From: Aurantimicrobium sp. MWH-Uga1
GTDB lineage: Bacteria > Actinomycetota > Actinomycetes > Actinomycetales > Microbacteriaceae
Length of the DNA: 64,000 bases
NCBI RefSeq assembly: GCF_003325955.1
Contig: NZ_CP030929.1
Coordinates: forward strand, 682,001-746,000
Reading direction: 5' to 3'
Both the position numbers and the translations under genes were made by a program. Shown here in pieces: positions 17,699 through 26,603 of this stretch. The notes under the pieces were generated by a model that worked only from the letters and a program-made list of their open reading frames with translations, was not told the origin of the DNA and searched no databases. How positions within the stretch are numbered: position 1 is the stretch's first letter; each line of letters opens with the position of its first letter.

Positions 17699-18244
17699 TC
17701 AGGGCACATAGTTGCAGGTATCACCTGGACACAATTCTGGTTGTTCATTACTGAGTCGTTGTTGGAGGAAGCAACCCACACAAATTCCAAATGCTGCCTC
17801 GAGAAAGAGCACGCTCAGGCATATTCCACACATTGTCAAGACCACTGGCACAGGTGCACCCAATCGTCCCATCAACAAACACGTCGTCAACGCCAGGCCA
17901 AAACCCAACCCCCATGCAAGTCTTTTCGGTCGAGCACTCACCCATTCAGGTCTTTGCCAGTAGACAGCAAGACGCCCCAGGGTCATCGTTGGTGAATACT
18001 TCGGAGAGAACACCAGCCTGATGATCATGTCAATAAGGAAAAAGAGAGCGAAGCCTTGAACAAGCCGAAAATCTTGCGTATTGAGAACAGTGACAAAGCC
18101 ACTAAATCCGAAAAGAAATAAAATCCCTGCGCTTGCACGCACTTCTCGCTCATTGAAGACTTCCTGATTGTAGCCTTCAACAATTTCACCAAACCTTCCC
18201 CATTTACGGTCTGGGTTTGGCGGTAATTCGAATGGTGTGGTCAT
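17699..18244 (-). CDS. DUF4395 membrane protein
   Basis: An integral membrane protein of 181 residues from the ATG at 18244 (SD GGAAAG); an ATG at 18265 would add seven residues. The family signature is clear: a first amphipathic segment with NEREVRASAG, then paired hydrophobic spans, SPTMTLGRLAV, ARPKRLAWGLG, and a Cys-rich last helix CGICLSVLFLEAAFGICVGC followed by a CPGDTC tail. DUF4395 proteins are often encoded beside or fused to thioredoxin or rhodanese modules, and the six Cys in the last third fit a thiol/sulfur role, which is inference. It is divergent from the ICMT-like gene with starts only 24 bases apart. Confidence 0.78.
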   Translation of the reverse strand: MTTPFELPPNPDRKWGRFGEIVEGYNQEVFNEREVRASAGILFLFGFSGFVTVLNTQDFRLVQGFALFFLIDMIIRLVFSPKYSPTMTLGRLAVYWQRPEWVSARPKRLAWGLGFGLALTTCLLMGRLGAPVPVVLTMCGICLSVLFLEAAFGICVGCFLQQRLSNEQPELCPGDTCNYVP

Positions 18245-18268
18245 CTCAATCTTTCCATCAGGCATGAT

Positions 18269-18739
18269 GTGGGGATGAGTAATAAAAGTAAAGGTGTCTA
18301 TTTAGTTGTTGTGCAGTTTGTGCTGTTAGGTGCAATTGTCTTCCTCCCTCACGGTGACTTCTGGTCTGTATCCGAAATAGTGGGTACGTTTTCATTTGTT
18401 GTGTTGTTGCTGGGTTTCGTCATCACTCTGTTAGGAATTATCAGCTTGGGTAGCTCACTTACTGCAACTCCCGTACCAAAACACAATGCCGTTTTACGAA
18501 CTTCGGGAATGTATGCCATTGTGCGTCATCCGATTTATTTAGGTTTGATACTCATTGGTTTGGGCCTTACCTTGCCTGCAGGATCGGTTCTCACTCTGGT
18601 GTCATACGGATTACTTATCTTTTTACTGTCCTATAAAGCAAGATTCGAAGAGCAACTGTTGATCGCACATTTTCCTCAATATCGGGCTTATGCATCACGT
18701 GTCGGCCGCATCATCCCATTGGTAGGAAGACTTCATTAA
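18269..18739 (+). CDS. Isoprenylcysteine carboxyl methyltransferase (ICMT/PEMT)-like membrane protein
   Basis: A 156-residue membrane protein with four or five spans. The C-terminal half has the ICMT-family core: RTSGMYAIVRHPIYLGLILIG (SAM-binding RHPxY) and EEQLLIAHFPQYRAYASRVGRIIPLV. Bacterial members methylate small or lipid substrates that mostly remain unknown; protein prenylation is not expected here. The start is GTG 18269 or ATG 18275; neither has a strong ribosome site. Thioredoxin follows after an operator. The divergent DUF4395 gene suggests a joint function in the thiol/sulfur island. Confidence 0.75.
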   Translation: MGMSNKSKGVYLVVVQFVLLGAIVFLPHGDFWSVSEIVGTFSFVVLLLGFVITLLGIISLGSSLTATPVPKHNAVLRTSGMYAIVRHPIYLGLILIGLGLTLPAGSVLTLVSYGLLIFLLSYKARFEEQLLIAHFPQYRAYASRVGRIIPLVGRLH

Positions 18740-18751
18740 CATTTCTTTAGT

Positions 18752-18767
18752 ATACCCCCGGGGGTAT
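18752..18767. promoter_or_regulatory. CsoR/CstR-type operator 2
   Basis: ATACCCCCGGGGGTAT, identical over 16 bases to operator 1, lies 24 bases before the thioredoxin ATG and 13 bases after the ICMT-like stop. It is placed to control thioredoxin. Confidence 0.8.
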
Positions 18768-18791
18768 TTATTTTTGCTGTAAGATAAGAAC

Positions 18792-19169
18792 ATGGCTTCT
18801 GTAGAACTCACCGCTGAAAACTTTGATTCCACCATCATGGGCAACGACATAGTCGTTGTTGATTTCTGGGCTGAGTGGTGTGGTCCCTGCAAGATGTTTG
18901 CGCCAACTTTTGAGGCGATTTCAGAAAATCACCCTGAGATTGTGTTCGGAAAAGTAGACACCGAAGCAGAAAAATCACTGGCAGCCGCTGCTGGAATTCA
19001 GTCAATTCCTACTCTGATGATTTTCCGAGACAGCATTCTGCTTTTCTCGCAACCAGGAGCATTGCCGCCGGCGGCCCTGGAAGACCTAGTCGGTCAAGTC
19101 AAAGCCCTAGATATGACAGAGGTACACAGGGAATTAGAAAAGATGCAAAACAATGTTGAAAACAATTAA
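18792..19169 (+). CDS. trxA: Thioredoxin
   Basis: A 125-residue cytosolic thiol-disulfide reductant with the active site WCGPCK (Cys30, Cys33), the preceding VVVDFWAEW strand and the cis-Pro segment IQSIPTLMIF. The C-terminal tail past the fold is about 20 residues longer than the core and is charged. Thioredoxins reduce disulfides and also protein persulfides. Its own CsoR/CstR-type operator sets it apart from a housekeeping copy and links it to the DUF2202 and CoA-disulfide reductase genes. Confidence 0.92.
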   Translation: MASVELTAENFDSTIMGNDIVVVDFWAEWCGPCKMFAPTFEAISENHPEIVFGKVDTEAEKSLAAAAGIQSIPTLMIFRDSILLFSQPGALPPAALEDLVGQVKALDMTEVHRELEKMQNNVENN

Positions 19170-19204
19170 TTACGACGCAGTTAGTTTTGAGCTCAACGCA
19201 ACTG

Positions 19205-22200
19205 TTAATCTGTCTTCTTCCTAAGATTTCTGGTTGGGAATATCCAACTCGAGAAAATACTTCCAGCTCCAATTATTAGACCAAAAAACATGACTTCGTA
19301 GCTAGAAGTAATCCATCCCGCAACCACTGGTAAAAATGTCACCCCACCAACTACGGCAGTCGCTACAACTCGGGCAGCAAAAGTCCAGCGTCGTGCAAAC
19401 AGACGGATAATTAAGGCGTTCAAGGCAAATACGAGTTGAATCCATAAAGTCCACCAAGGCACGTTCTTTTCAAGAGGAATTTCACGGACAACTTGGTGGA
19501 CACCACCGGAAGTGTTTGCGCCGACCAATTTGATGGTTGCTTTGGAACCTGTGTCGAACTTTTTTATCTCATTCAAAGTTGTATCTGAGAGTTGAATTTG
19601 ACCATCGGAGCCTGCTGAAACACCATCAAGCTCTCTGGTCCCAACGAGGCGTATATTGTGACCCCCGTCTTCGAGCAAGCTCAAAGGCAGATTTCCCGAA
19701 ATAGCGACTTTGCCGTCTTCTCCCACCACAGCTGAACCAAAGATGATGGGACTAGTCGTCACAGCCAAATAGACCACACTGCCTGGCTTGTATGTGGCAA
19801 CTTGGGCTTCCACCTTTAACCAATTTGTTGCCGCGCCCAGGTTCAAAGAACCAACGGTTACTGGTTTAGCCAAATCACTAGCTGCAAAAACGTCAACTGC
19901 GTCCTGAGTGGTTGGCCCGCTGAGAATTTGGTTTTTGGTTGGTTGAGAAGTTGGTTGGGCACTGGTTATCTGGGCAAAATCTGTTGCGTTTCTATCGGTA
20001 GATTCCTTGATCGCGGCTGCGATTGCGACAGGATCTCCAATTTGTCCAGGTGTTATGACAAATTGACCTGTGGTTCTTGCCCCAATGATTTCTATTCGTG
20101 TGGAAACGCCCGGAGCAAATCCTGACAGGGCTTCTTCTTTGATGGATTCGATGCTTCTAGTTGCTTCGTTTCCTGAAATGTTTCCTGTCTTTCCAGGAAT
20201 TACACCTTTTCCTGTATCCACCGTATCTACAGAGTTGGATGTTCTGACCGGTGCACCTGATGCAACTGGGGAACCAATTTTAGGCTCCTCAGTTTTAGGT
20301 ACAGGCAAAGTTAAAACAGGTGCCGGAGTTGATCTAGCTGTCGGTGGTACTAAGTTCGCAGGGATGGGTGCAGTGGGAACAATGGGCGCTGGCGGAACAT
20401 TAATTATGCGAGGTGCAACCGGTGTCTGTTGTTGAACATAAATAATGTTGAAAGTAATGGTGACTGTGTTGCTCATAGCAGCGCTGAAGTTTCCATTAGA
20501 GCCAACAAAGGCATAGACACCACATGTACCTTGCTGAGTTGCAGTGATTCGATTGTTTGAAATTGAACAAACGTTTGAACCCGAGGTCATGATGTATGTG
20601 ATGTTGCCCCCACCCCGTGTGAGGTTAGTAGACAAAGTTGAAGTTTGTCCTACGTTTAGTGACGTAGGAGTGGCGGTAAGAGTTAGTGTTCTGTTACCAG
20701 ACGTAACCTGGAACGAATATGGACCGGCATGAACCGACGTGTAGGTGCTGTCTTCCTCAGCTTCAACCTCTACTGAACATGTTCCTACGCTGAGCAGAGT
20801 AATGACTCCGGTGGTCTGATTAATGGCACAAACTCCGGTTGTATTTGAAGTGAAAGACAATGTGCCTTGATTTGGTGACAATGCTGGAATTAGCGAAATC
20901 TGTGCGTCAATAGTTGTAGTTGAGACAGCTGGAGAAAGAGCGGCGTTGAGGGTTCTGACAATTTTGGCCGGACCTGTGATGTTAAAGGTCTGAGAGATGC
21001 TGGTTGCCGGGTTAAAGTTTGTCGACGATCCGATAGACGCTGTGACTGTGCAAGTCACAGTTGCCGATGTGATAGATATGTTTGCGGTGATTTCGTTGCT
21101 GCTTGGGTTATAAGAGCATTCGCCAGAAGTAGTAACGGCTGGCGTCAATCCAGAAGTACTGTTCGCAATGAGAGAATGCGAACCACCAGGTTGAAGAGTT
21201 GGAACACTCACAGGGTTGAAGTTCAGTGTTTGATTGGCTTTGTTGATGGTGAATGCGCCGGTATTGTAGAGAAAGCTGTAGTTTCCTGAGTTCGCACCAG
21301 AGCATGTCACTGACGGATAAGTTCCCGCGGAACTTGAAAGTGAATAAGTCGAAACACAGGTCGGCGTGTTCGTTAGGTGTGAACTGTTTTCATTGTTGAC
21401 CCACCCGGCAAATGTTGGTGTCAAAGTTGGCACTGGGTCGCCATAGGTTACAACAGGGTTTGGAGCCGAAACGGTCAATATTTTTTTGTTTACAGTGATT
21501 GAACCATTGTTGTAGTTGAAACTGTAATTTGCTGAAACCCCGTTGTTTTGACAACTAATCGTGACTGGCGTACTCGATGCATGTGTCTGATTCGTGTATG
21601 TAGTTGAACATGTTGGTGCTGTGTCGAGATCATCTACATTCTCTGAATTGACAAAACCTGATACTGAAGGGGTGAGAGATGGAATTGGATCCCCGTACGT
21701 CACTATTCGAGATGGGCCAGTCACACTCAAGGTTTTTTTGGCAACAGTAATTGAGCCGTTGCTGTAGCTAAAGCTGTAGTTATTGGAGACCCCATTATTG
21801 GCACAAACGATGGGAACAGGGGTGTTTGAAGCACCCGTTGTGTTCGTATAAACGGTTGTGCAGGAGGGTGCGGTTGCTAGATTTGATTCGTTTTCAGAAT
21901 TAACAAAGCCAGAAATTGTCGGTGTCAGTGAAGGAACTGCATCGCCATACGTAACAAATCGTGAAGGTCCAGTTACTGTCAGACCCTTTTTATTGATTGT
22001 TGCGACCCCATTCACATAAGCAAAAGAGTAATTAGTTGCGTTTGCGCCTGAACATGAAATTGTTGGTGTTTGGGATGCAGAGGTAGTTGGTGAGTAACTA
22101 GTTTGGCACTGTGGTTGAACGCTCAAAGCACTACTGTTTTGTCCGTTTACAAACCCAGAAATTATCGGAGACAACGAGGGGACTGGGTCTCCATAGGTGA

Positions 22201-25200
22201 GCACATGATTGGGGGCGGAGACGTTGAGCTGCTTCTTAGAGATGTTGACATACGAAGGTAAGTAACTAAATGAATAATTAGTCGCGCTTGCGTTAGAACA
22301 AGAAATGCTGGGATTAGAACCCACATTTGACGTGCGTTGGTAAGTGGTTACACAGGAAGCTGGCGTGCTGAGAACTGATTCATTTTGACCGTTTACAAAG
22401 CCACTAAAGTCTGGAGCTAAATCAGTACCACTGGGTATTGGATCTCCGTAAGTTAGGTCAATTACCTTGCTTTCAATAGTTATGGGTCGTTGTGTAATGT
22501 TTACATTTCGCGAGGTATAACTAAAGGAATAGTCTCCGTCTGAGCCATTCGCACAGGTCACCGAAATTGTCTCGTTCACGTTGGTGGTTACTGAATAGCC
22601 TGAAGCGTTGCAGGATGGCAGTACGTCGAAAACACTAGATGTTTCCCCATTTGCAAGCGGGCTAAAGGTTGGTGAACCAATGCTGGGAAGAGGGTCCCCA
22701 TACTGAACTGAAACTGTTGGGGGAGAAACAGTGATGGGTTTTTGGACGACGGTAATTGAACCTGGGTGATACACGTAGTTATAGTTCGTAGCTGTTCCGC
22801 CAGAACACGTAATGGCAACTGGAATTGAGTTCACGTGTGTATTTGGCGTGTAAGCAGTAGAACAAGTAGGCAAGCTTGCACCAAGGTTAACAACGCCCTG
22901 TCCGTTTACAAATCCAGAGTATTGCGGTGCTAGTGATGGAACGCTTGAGCCATATTCAACACTGCTATGAACTAAGCCTGATACATCTAAATCTTTCTTA
23001 GTGACTGTGACGGTACCTGGCACGTAATTGAATGAATAATTAGTCGACGCAGCTCCGGAACAAGCGACTTGAGGGGTTGACCCTGCATTGGTCAGACTTG
23101 TGTATGTCGAAGTACACGAAATGGGAGAGGTTAAGTCGCTTTCTGTATCTGAGTAAACAAAGCCACTTATTGATTTGCCGTAGGTAAATGTAGATGTTCC
23201 GTATTCAACGGAATAACTATTTCCTGTGATCGTTAGGGGAGCTTTTGCAATTGTGACTGTGAAATTAACATCAGGAGCGGCATTAAATTCGGAGTTACCA
23301 CTTGCACTTGCTGTAACGGTTGCAGTTCCAGCACCGCGAATGACTAAATCTGTTCCGTTTACACTTACGACCTGATTGTTCGACGATGTGTATGAAACGT
23401 TTTGCCCACTGCTGGCAACTCCACCTGCGGCGAAGCTTGCAGTGTCACCGTATGTCTTGTTTTTGTTTGAAACAGTAATTGTTTGTGGTTTCTTCGACAC
23501 CACAATTGTCAAAGTTTTCGTTTGTGAGGTTTGAGAATTACTCACCACTGTATAACTGGCGGTATATGTTCCTGCAGTGGTTGGAGTTCCTGTTAAGGCT
23601 CCGGTCGAAGCATTGAGGTAAATTCCTGGGGGAAGATCACCAGAGGCTTTAGTGTAGTTGGAATAAACTCCATTACCATCCACTGCGATGAGTAATTCTG
23701 AGTACGAAGAATTGACCGTACCTGATAACAGCTCAATGTTGGTTATATACGGAGCGCCAGCTGTAACTGGAAAAGTTATCGTAACTGGTTCGGCAGCATA
23801 AAAAGTTGTACTGCCATCTTGGGAGGCCGTTATTGAACATGTGCCCTGACTAAGTGTGACTATCTGGCCCCCACTAATGATGCAAACATCAGGAGTATTT
23901 GACGCATAATTGACAGTCAGGCCAGAGGTAGTAGAGCCAGATATTGTCCAGTTTGTTCCATTTTGCAGAGTGCCTGGTCCAGAAAAAGTAATCGTTTGGT
24001 TGGTTTTTACAAGTGCTTGAAAGGGCACCCATGCTCCTGATGCAGCTGTTGCGTAGCTTGTGCTGTAATAAGCAATTACTCGGAAGCAATACCAGCTGTT
24101 GTTTGTTAAGCCTGTAACTACTGTGTTTCCGGTTCCAGAGTCCACAGTGTTTACATCGGTAGGGAACGCACCTGCAAGCAAAATATCTGCGCCACCGTCT
24201 TGTAGGTATCCCGAACCGGGGACAGGGACTGTCGTTCCCAAAGAAGTACAGGAATTGGTTCCATTCGAGGAGGCGTATTCAAATTTTACTTTGGCTCCAT
24301 TTGTTACCTGATTGGGGTCAATTGAACCGTTGAGCGTTACGTCAATCTTTCCGCTGGACAACGTTAAGTTCGTCACGGTTCCAGTTGTTGCGGTGGGGTT
24401 GCTTACGGGCTCAGTTGTTACAAATGAGAGAATTGCTCCATTAACATTTCCACCCTTGATCCGGTAGTAGTAAACGGTGCCGGAGTTAAGTCCAGATAAG
24501 TTCGACGTGTAGTTGACTGAACCTGTTCCACCCGCAGTGTTTCCAATACTGATGCTTGTCGCACTGCTGAGCGTAGGAGAAGTGCCGTATTGAAAAACCA
24601 TTGCGCTCCCAGTGTCACCATTGGGGTCAATCGATCCTGAAATTGTTGCAGTGGTATTTCCTGTAACTTGTGCTGTACCCGTCACAGCTTCGATGGGAAG
24701 TTGTTGCGTCGTAGTCGTCGCTGTCACAGTTGTTTGTCCGCACGTTCCCTGCGCAGAGGTGTATGACATGGTGCTTGGACTTGAACCGATGCTGAGCGAA
24801 CCCACAGAAGCCACAGCAGTGTTGGTGTAGTCATAAGTACTTGTGACACAGGTAGTCACAGCCATGTTGTAGGTAATAGTTCTGGAGCTATTTGCAGGAA
24901 TTAGATAGGGCCCGGGAAATATAAGTTTTGTCGAATCAGTGCTAGACCTACTCGGTTCTGTAGTAGATGCAGAACTAAACCGAACTGAGTTTGCAACGTA
25001 ACTCAAGCCAGGAGCAGGTGTGTCTGTAACCTGATCAATAGTGACGTCTGTTGAACCCGAGTTTGTCATCGTTACGGTGTAGCTAAAAGTCGTATTCCCA
25101 CCGGCAACAGTGGCAGTATTACCCACCGTTTTTGTCACGCCAAGATTTACTGTTGGTGTGCTCGCTGAAAGGGATGCTGTACTGCCGGTTGCACTCACAT

Positions 25201-26173
25201 CCGAATGTTTGATTTGTGTTCCAGATGCGATTTGACCGATTGGTAGAACAGTTGCGCCGCTGGGAGATGGGCCAACTACTTGGAAGCTATATACAGCTGT
25301 GTAATCAAATTGTTTTGTATTACTGTTTCCTGTTGTTGATTGAAGTTCAGCCAGGGTTACTTTCAAAGTGTCTGTGTATGTTCCAGCCGCTTTGTTTCCT
25401 TGACCAACTACAGAGATGGATGTTCCAGTAAGACGATACGCACCTGTGGGCCACGAAGAACGAGCCGCTGGGCTAAACCACAAGATGCCTGGATCGGCAG
25501 TGCTTCCTGCACCAACTGTTCCAGTAGAACCTGTAACGGTGACCGTCATGGTGGAACCTAAAGTAGTTACCGAGGTATTAGTGATGTTGGTGACTTTATT
25601 GGCAGCTGCTTTGATGGTTTCGGCAACTTTGCTGAACGTGAAAGTACACGAATAAACCTCAGTACTTCCTGCCAAACCTGGCTTTCCAGAAAACACGCGT
25701 AATACATGCGATTGTGCACTGGAGCTTGACGCCGTGGCCTTGAGTAAAAAGAAAGCGGTCGCGCTGTCGTTTCCCTTAGCAACAGTTCCCAGCGGCATGG
25801 TTGCATCATTGGGGTTTGCTAATGAAACAACTCCACCCGTAAAGGTGTCAATTTTGGCCCACAGACCTGTTTTGTCGCTAGCGCTGGAGGTGTTTTTGAT
25901 GACATAAGACACATAGGCAGCATCGATATTTTGGCCTTGGCCTGAATCAATATAAAAAACACTTCCGTGTTTAGCCGTTACGTTGAGGTTATTTTGATCG
26001 TTTCCTGCAGCTCCATCGCATTTGTTCGAGGTAGCGGCGAAACTATCGTCTGACTGGAACCCAACCGAATGTGTGATGATCACTAAGCCAAGCACCATGG
26101 CGCAAGATGCTATGAAGAACCTCAGGAAGATGTTTCTTCCATGGGCATGACGAGGTATTCGTAAAACACGCAT
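19205..26173 (-). CDS. Giant secreted repeat protein with DUF11-like and tandem MBG domains, C-terminal membrane anchor
   Basis: A protein of about 2322 residues. I choose the ATG at 26173, preceded by GGGGGTG, over the GTG at 26182. It has a signal peptide (basic start, then a hydrophobic stretch with IASCAMVLGLVIIT, cut near SFAA). A DUF11-like domain follows at about 334-405 (FSYTVTMTNSGSTDVTI). Ig/fibronectin-like segments and a putative-Ig unit (GTPTTAGTYTASYTV) come next. Eight tandem MBG-type repeats occupy about 977-1645. Beyond them are further Ig-like units, a Pro/Ala/Thr-rich linker, and up to three hydrophobic spans in the last 90 residues before a basic end. It is almost certainly a surface filament or adhesin; the ligand is unknown. 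The composition is Ser/Thr/Asn-rich and unlike its neighbours. There is no LPXTG motif. Confidence 0.8.
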   Translation of the reverse strand: MRVLRIPRHAHGRNIFLRFFIASCAMVLGLVIITHSVGFQSDDSFAATSNKCDGAAGNDQNNLNVTAKHGSVFYIDSGQGQNIDAAYVSYVIKNTSSASDKTGLWAKIDTFTGGVVSLANPNDATMPLGTVAKGNDSATAFFLLKATASSSSAQSHVLRVFSGKPGLAGSTEVYSCTFTFSKVAETIKAAANKVTNITNTSVTTLGSTMTVTVTGSTGTVGAGSTADPGILWFSPAARSSWPTGAYRLTGTSISVVGQGNKAAGTYTDTLKVTLAELQSTTGNSNTKQFDYTAVYSFQVVGPSPSGATVLPIGQIASGTQIKHSDVSATGSTASLSASTPTVNLGVTKTVGNTATVAGGNTTFSYTVTMTNSGSTDVTIDQVTDTPAPGLSYVANSVRFSSASTTEPSRSSTDSTKLIFPGPYLIPANSSRTITYNMAVTTCVTSTYDYTNTAVASVGSLSIGSSPSTMSYTSAQGTCGQTTVTATTTTQQLPIEAVTGTAQVTGNTTATISGSIDPNGDTGSAMVFQYGTSPTLSSATSISIGNTAGGTGSVNYTSNLSGLNSGTVYYYRIKGGNVNGAILSFVTTEPVSNPTATTGTVTNLTLSSGKIDVTLNGSIDPNQVTNGAKVKFEYASSNGTNSCTSLGTTVPVPGSGYLQDGGADILLAGAFPTDVNTVDSGTGNTVVTGLTNNSWYCFRVIAYYSTSYATAASGAWVPFQALVKTNQTITFSGPGTLQNGTNWTISGSTTSGLTVNYASNTPDVCIISGGQIVTLSQGTCSITASQDGSTTFYAAEPVTITFPVTAGAPYITNIELLSGTVNSSYSELLIAVDGNGVYSNYTKASGDLPPGIYLNASTGALTGTPTTAGTYTASYTVVSNSQTSQTKTLTIVVSKKPQTITVSNKNKTYGDTASFAAGGVASSGQNVSYTSSNNQVVSVNGTDLVIRGAGTATVTASASGNSEFNAAPDVNFTVTIAKAPLTITGNSYSVEYGTSTFTYGKSISGFVYSDTESDLTSPISCTSTYTSLTNAGSTPQVACSGAASTNYSFNYVPGTVTVTKKDLDVSGLVHSSVEYGSSVPSLAPQYSGFVNGQGVVNLGASLPTCSTAYTPNTHVNSIPVAITCSGGTATNYNYVYHPGSITVVQKPITVSPPTVSVQYGDPLPSIGSPTFSPLANGETSSVFDVLPSCNASGYSVTTNVNETISVTCANGSDGDYSFSYTSRNVNITQRPITIESKVIDLTYGDPIPSGTDLAPDFSGFVNGQNESVLSTPASCVTTYQRTSNVGSNPSISCSNASATNYSFSYLPSYVNISKKQLNVSAPNHVLTYGDPVPSLSPIISGFVNGQNSSALSVQPQCQTSYSPTTSASQTPTISCSGANATNYSFAYVNGVATINKKGLTVTGPSRFVTYGDAVPSLTPTISGFVNSENESNLATAPSCTTVYTNTTGASNTPVPIVCANNGVSNNYSFSYSNGSITVAKKTLSVTGPSRIVTYGDPIPSLTPSVSGFVNSENVDDLDTAPTCSTTYTNQTHASSTPVTISCQNNGVSANYSFNYNNGSITVNKKILTVSAPNPVVTYGDPVPTLTPTFAGWVNNENSSHLTNTPTCVSTYSLSSSAGTYPSVTCSGANSGNYSFLYNTGAFTINKANQTLNFNPVSVPTLQPGGSHSLIANSTSGLTPAVTTSGECSYNPSSNEITANISITSATVTCTVTASIGSSTNFNPATSISQTFNITGPAKIVRTLNAALSPAVSTTTIDAQISLIPALSPNQGTLSFTSNTTGVCAINQTTGVITLLSVGTCSVEVEAEEDSTYTSVHAGPYSFQVTSGNRTLTLTATPTSLNVGQTSTLSTNLTRGGGNITYIMTSGSNVCSISNNRITATQQGTCGVYAFVGSNGNFSAAMSNTVTITFNIIYVQQQTPVAPRIINVPPAPIVPTAPIPANLVPPTARSTPAPVLTLPVPKTEEPKIGSPVASGAPVRTSNSVDTVDTGKGVIPGKTGNISGNEATRSIESIKEEALSGFAPGVSTRIEIIGARTTGQFVITPGQIGDPVAIAAAIKESTDRNATDFAQITSAQPTSQPTKNQILSGPTTQDAVDVFAASDLAKPVTVGSLNLGAATNWLKVEAQVATYKPGSVVYLAVTTSPIIFGSAVVGEDGKVAISGNLPLSLLEDGGHNIRLVGTRELDGVSAGSDGQIQLSDTTLNEIKKFDTGSKATIKLVGANTSGGVHQVVREIPLEKNVPWWTLWIQLVFALNALIIRLFARRWTFAARVVATAVVGGVTFLPVVAGWITSSYEVMFFGLIIGAGSIFSSWIFPTRNLRKKTD
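21238..23245 (-). repeat. Eight tandem MBG-type repeats of about 80-85 residues
   Basis: Inside the giant protein, eight consecutive units follow one pattern: a two-residue start after KK/QR, V-x-x-x-x-x-x-TYGD-P-x-PSL, GFVNG/NSEN, a P-x-C Cys, then about 20-25 residues to a second Cys, and NYSF-Y closing with a-ITVxKK. Each unit carries two Cys at matching places, which suggests one disulfide per domain once exported. The last four units are most alike, consistent with recent tandem duplication. Confidence 0.82.
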
Positions 26174-26202
26174 ACGAAACACCCCCTGCCTAATCGTTTA
26201 AT

Positions 26203-26249
26203 CTTTAAACCAACGGTTAAATGTACCTCACTTTGAGGTGATAACACCT
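26203..26249 (-). promoter_or_regulatory. Dyad-rich upstream region of the giant surface-protein gene
   Basis: This lies in the 196-base gap 26174-26369. AGGTG-ATAA-CACCT (26236-26249) and ACCTCA-CTT-TGAGGT (26225-26239) are overlapping inverted repeats. Read leftward the region contains GTTATCACCT, CAAAGTGAG and GTTTAAAG, all also found before the LANTG surface-protein gene at 6928. A shared regulator or sigma factor for the two surface proteins is inferred. The rest of the gap shows no gene. Confidence 0.42.
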
Positions 26250-26369
26250 GTTTTTGCAGGTACTTATGGGCATTAGCTGTTGTGCCGCAGAGGCAAATCT
26301 CAAGTGAGCGTGGTTCATCCCTTGAAATGAGTCCTTATGACAAGAAGACAATGATGTAGAGAATTCTTC

Positions 26370-26603
26370 TTAGTCCTCTTGTGTCACTGAGATATACCCA
26401 TCAACATTGAGGCGTATCGTGATCCCGTCATCTAGCTGAACCACGGGACGATTTTCTAGATAGGTCAAAGTCCAAAACCACCCACTAGTGTCCTGTATGA
26501 GCGCAGTAAGTTCACGTTCGACCTCGGCAACAGCTTCCCGAACTGCCTTGTCTAGCGTTTGAGGAGGCTCAGTATGAGCTTTCCATCTTGTTCCAAGCTG
26601 CAT
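26370..26603 (-). CDS. Small hypothetical protein coupled to valS
   Basis: A 77-residue protein of unknown function with an amphipathic first half (TLDKAVREAVAEVERELTALIQDTSG) and a beta-rich second half (WFWTLTYLENRPVVQLDDGITIRLNVDGYISV). The ATG at 26603 shares one base with the valS stop (TGATG), which is the mark of translational coupling. Its acidic make-up and lack of Cys or signal peptide suggest a cytosolic accessory protein. No known family is recognised. Confidence 0.6.
   Translation of the reverse strand: MQLGTRWKAHTEPPQTLDKAVREAVAEVERELTALIQDTSGWFWTLTYLENRPVVQLDDGITIRLNVDGYISVTQED

Noticed and set aside
17639..17995. Rightward open frame opposite the DUF4395 gene
   Set aside because: It lies antisense to a clear membrane-protein family gene, and its translation has no domain or ribosome site.
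17623..18767. The two identical 16-bp palindromes considered as ends of a mobile element
   Set aside because: There is no transposase or integrase between them, no target duplication, and the same site recurs alone at 51258 in a promoter.
22480..24800. Tandem repeats inside the giant gene considered as a CRISPR array
   Set aside because: The units are about 250 bases, continue one reading frame and vary in sequence; there are no short identical repeats with unique spacers.
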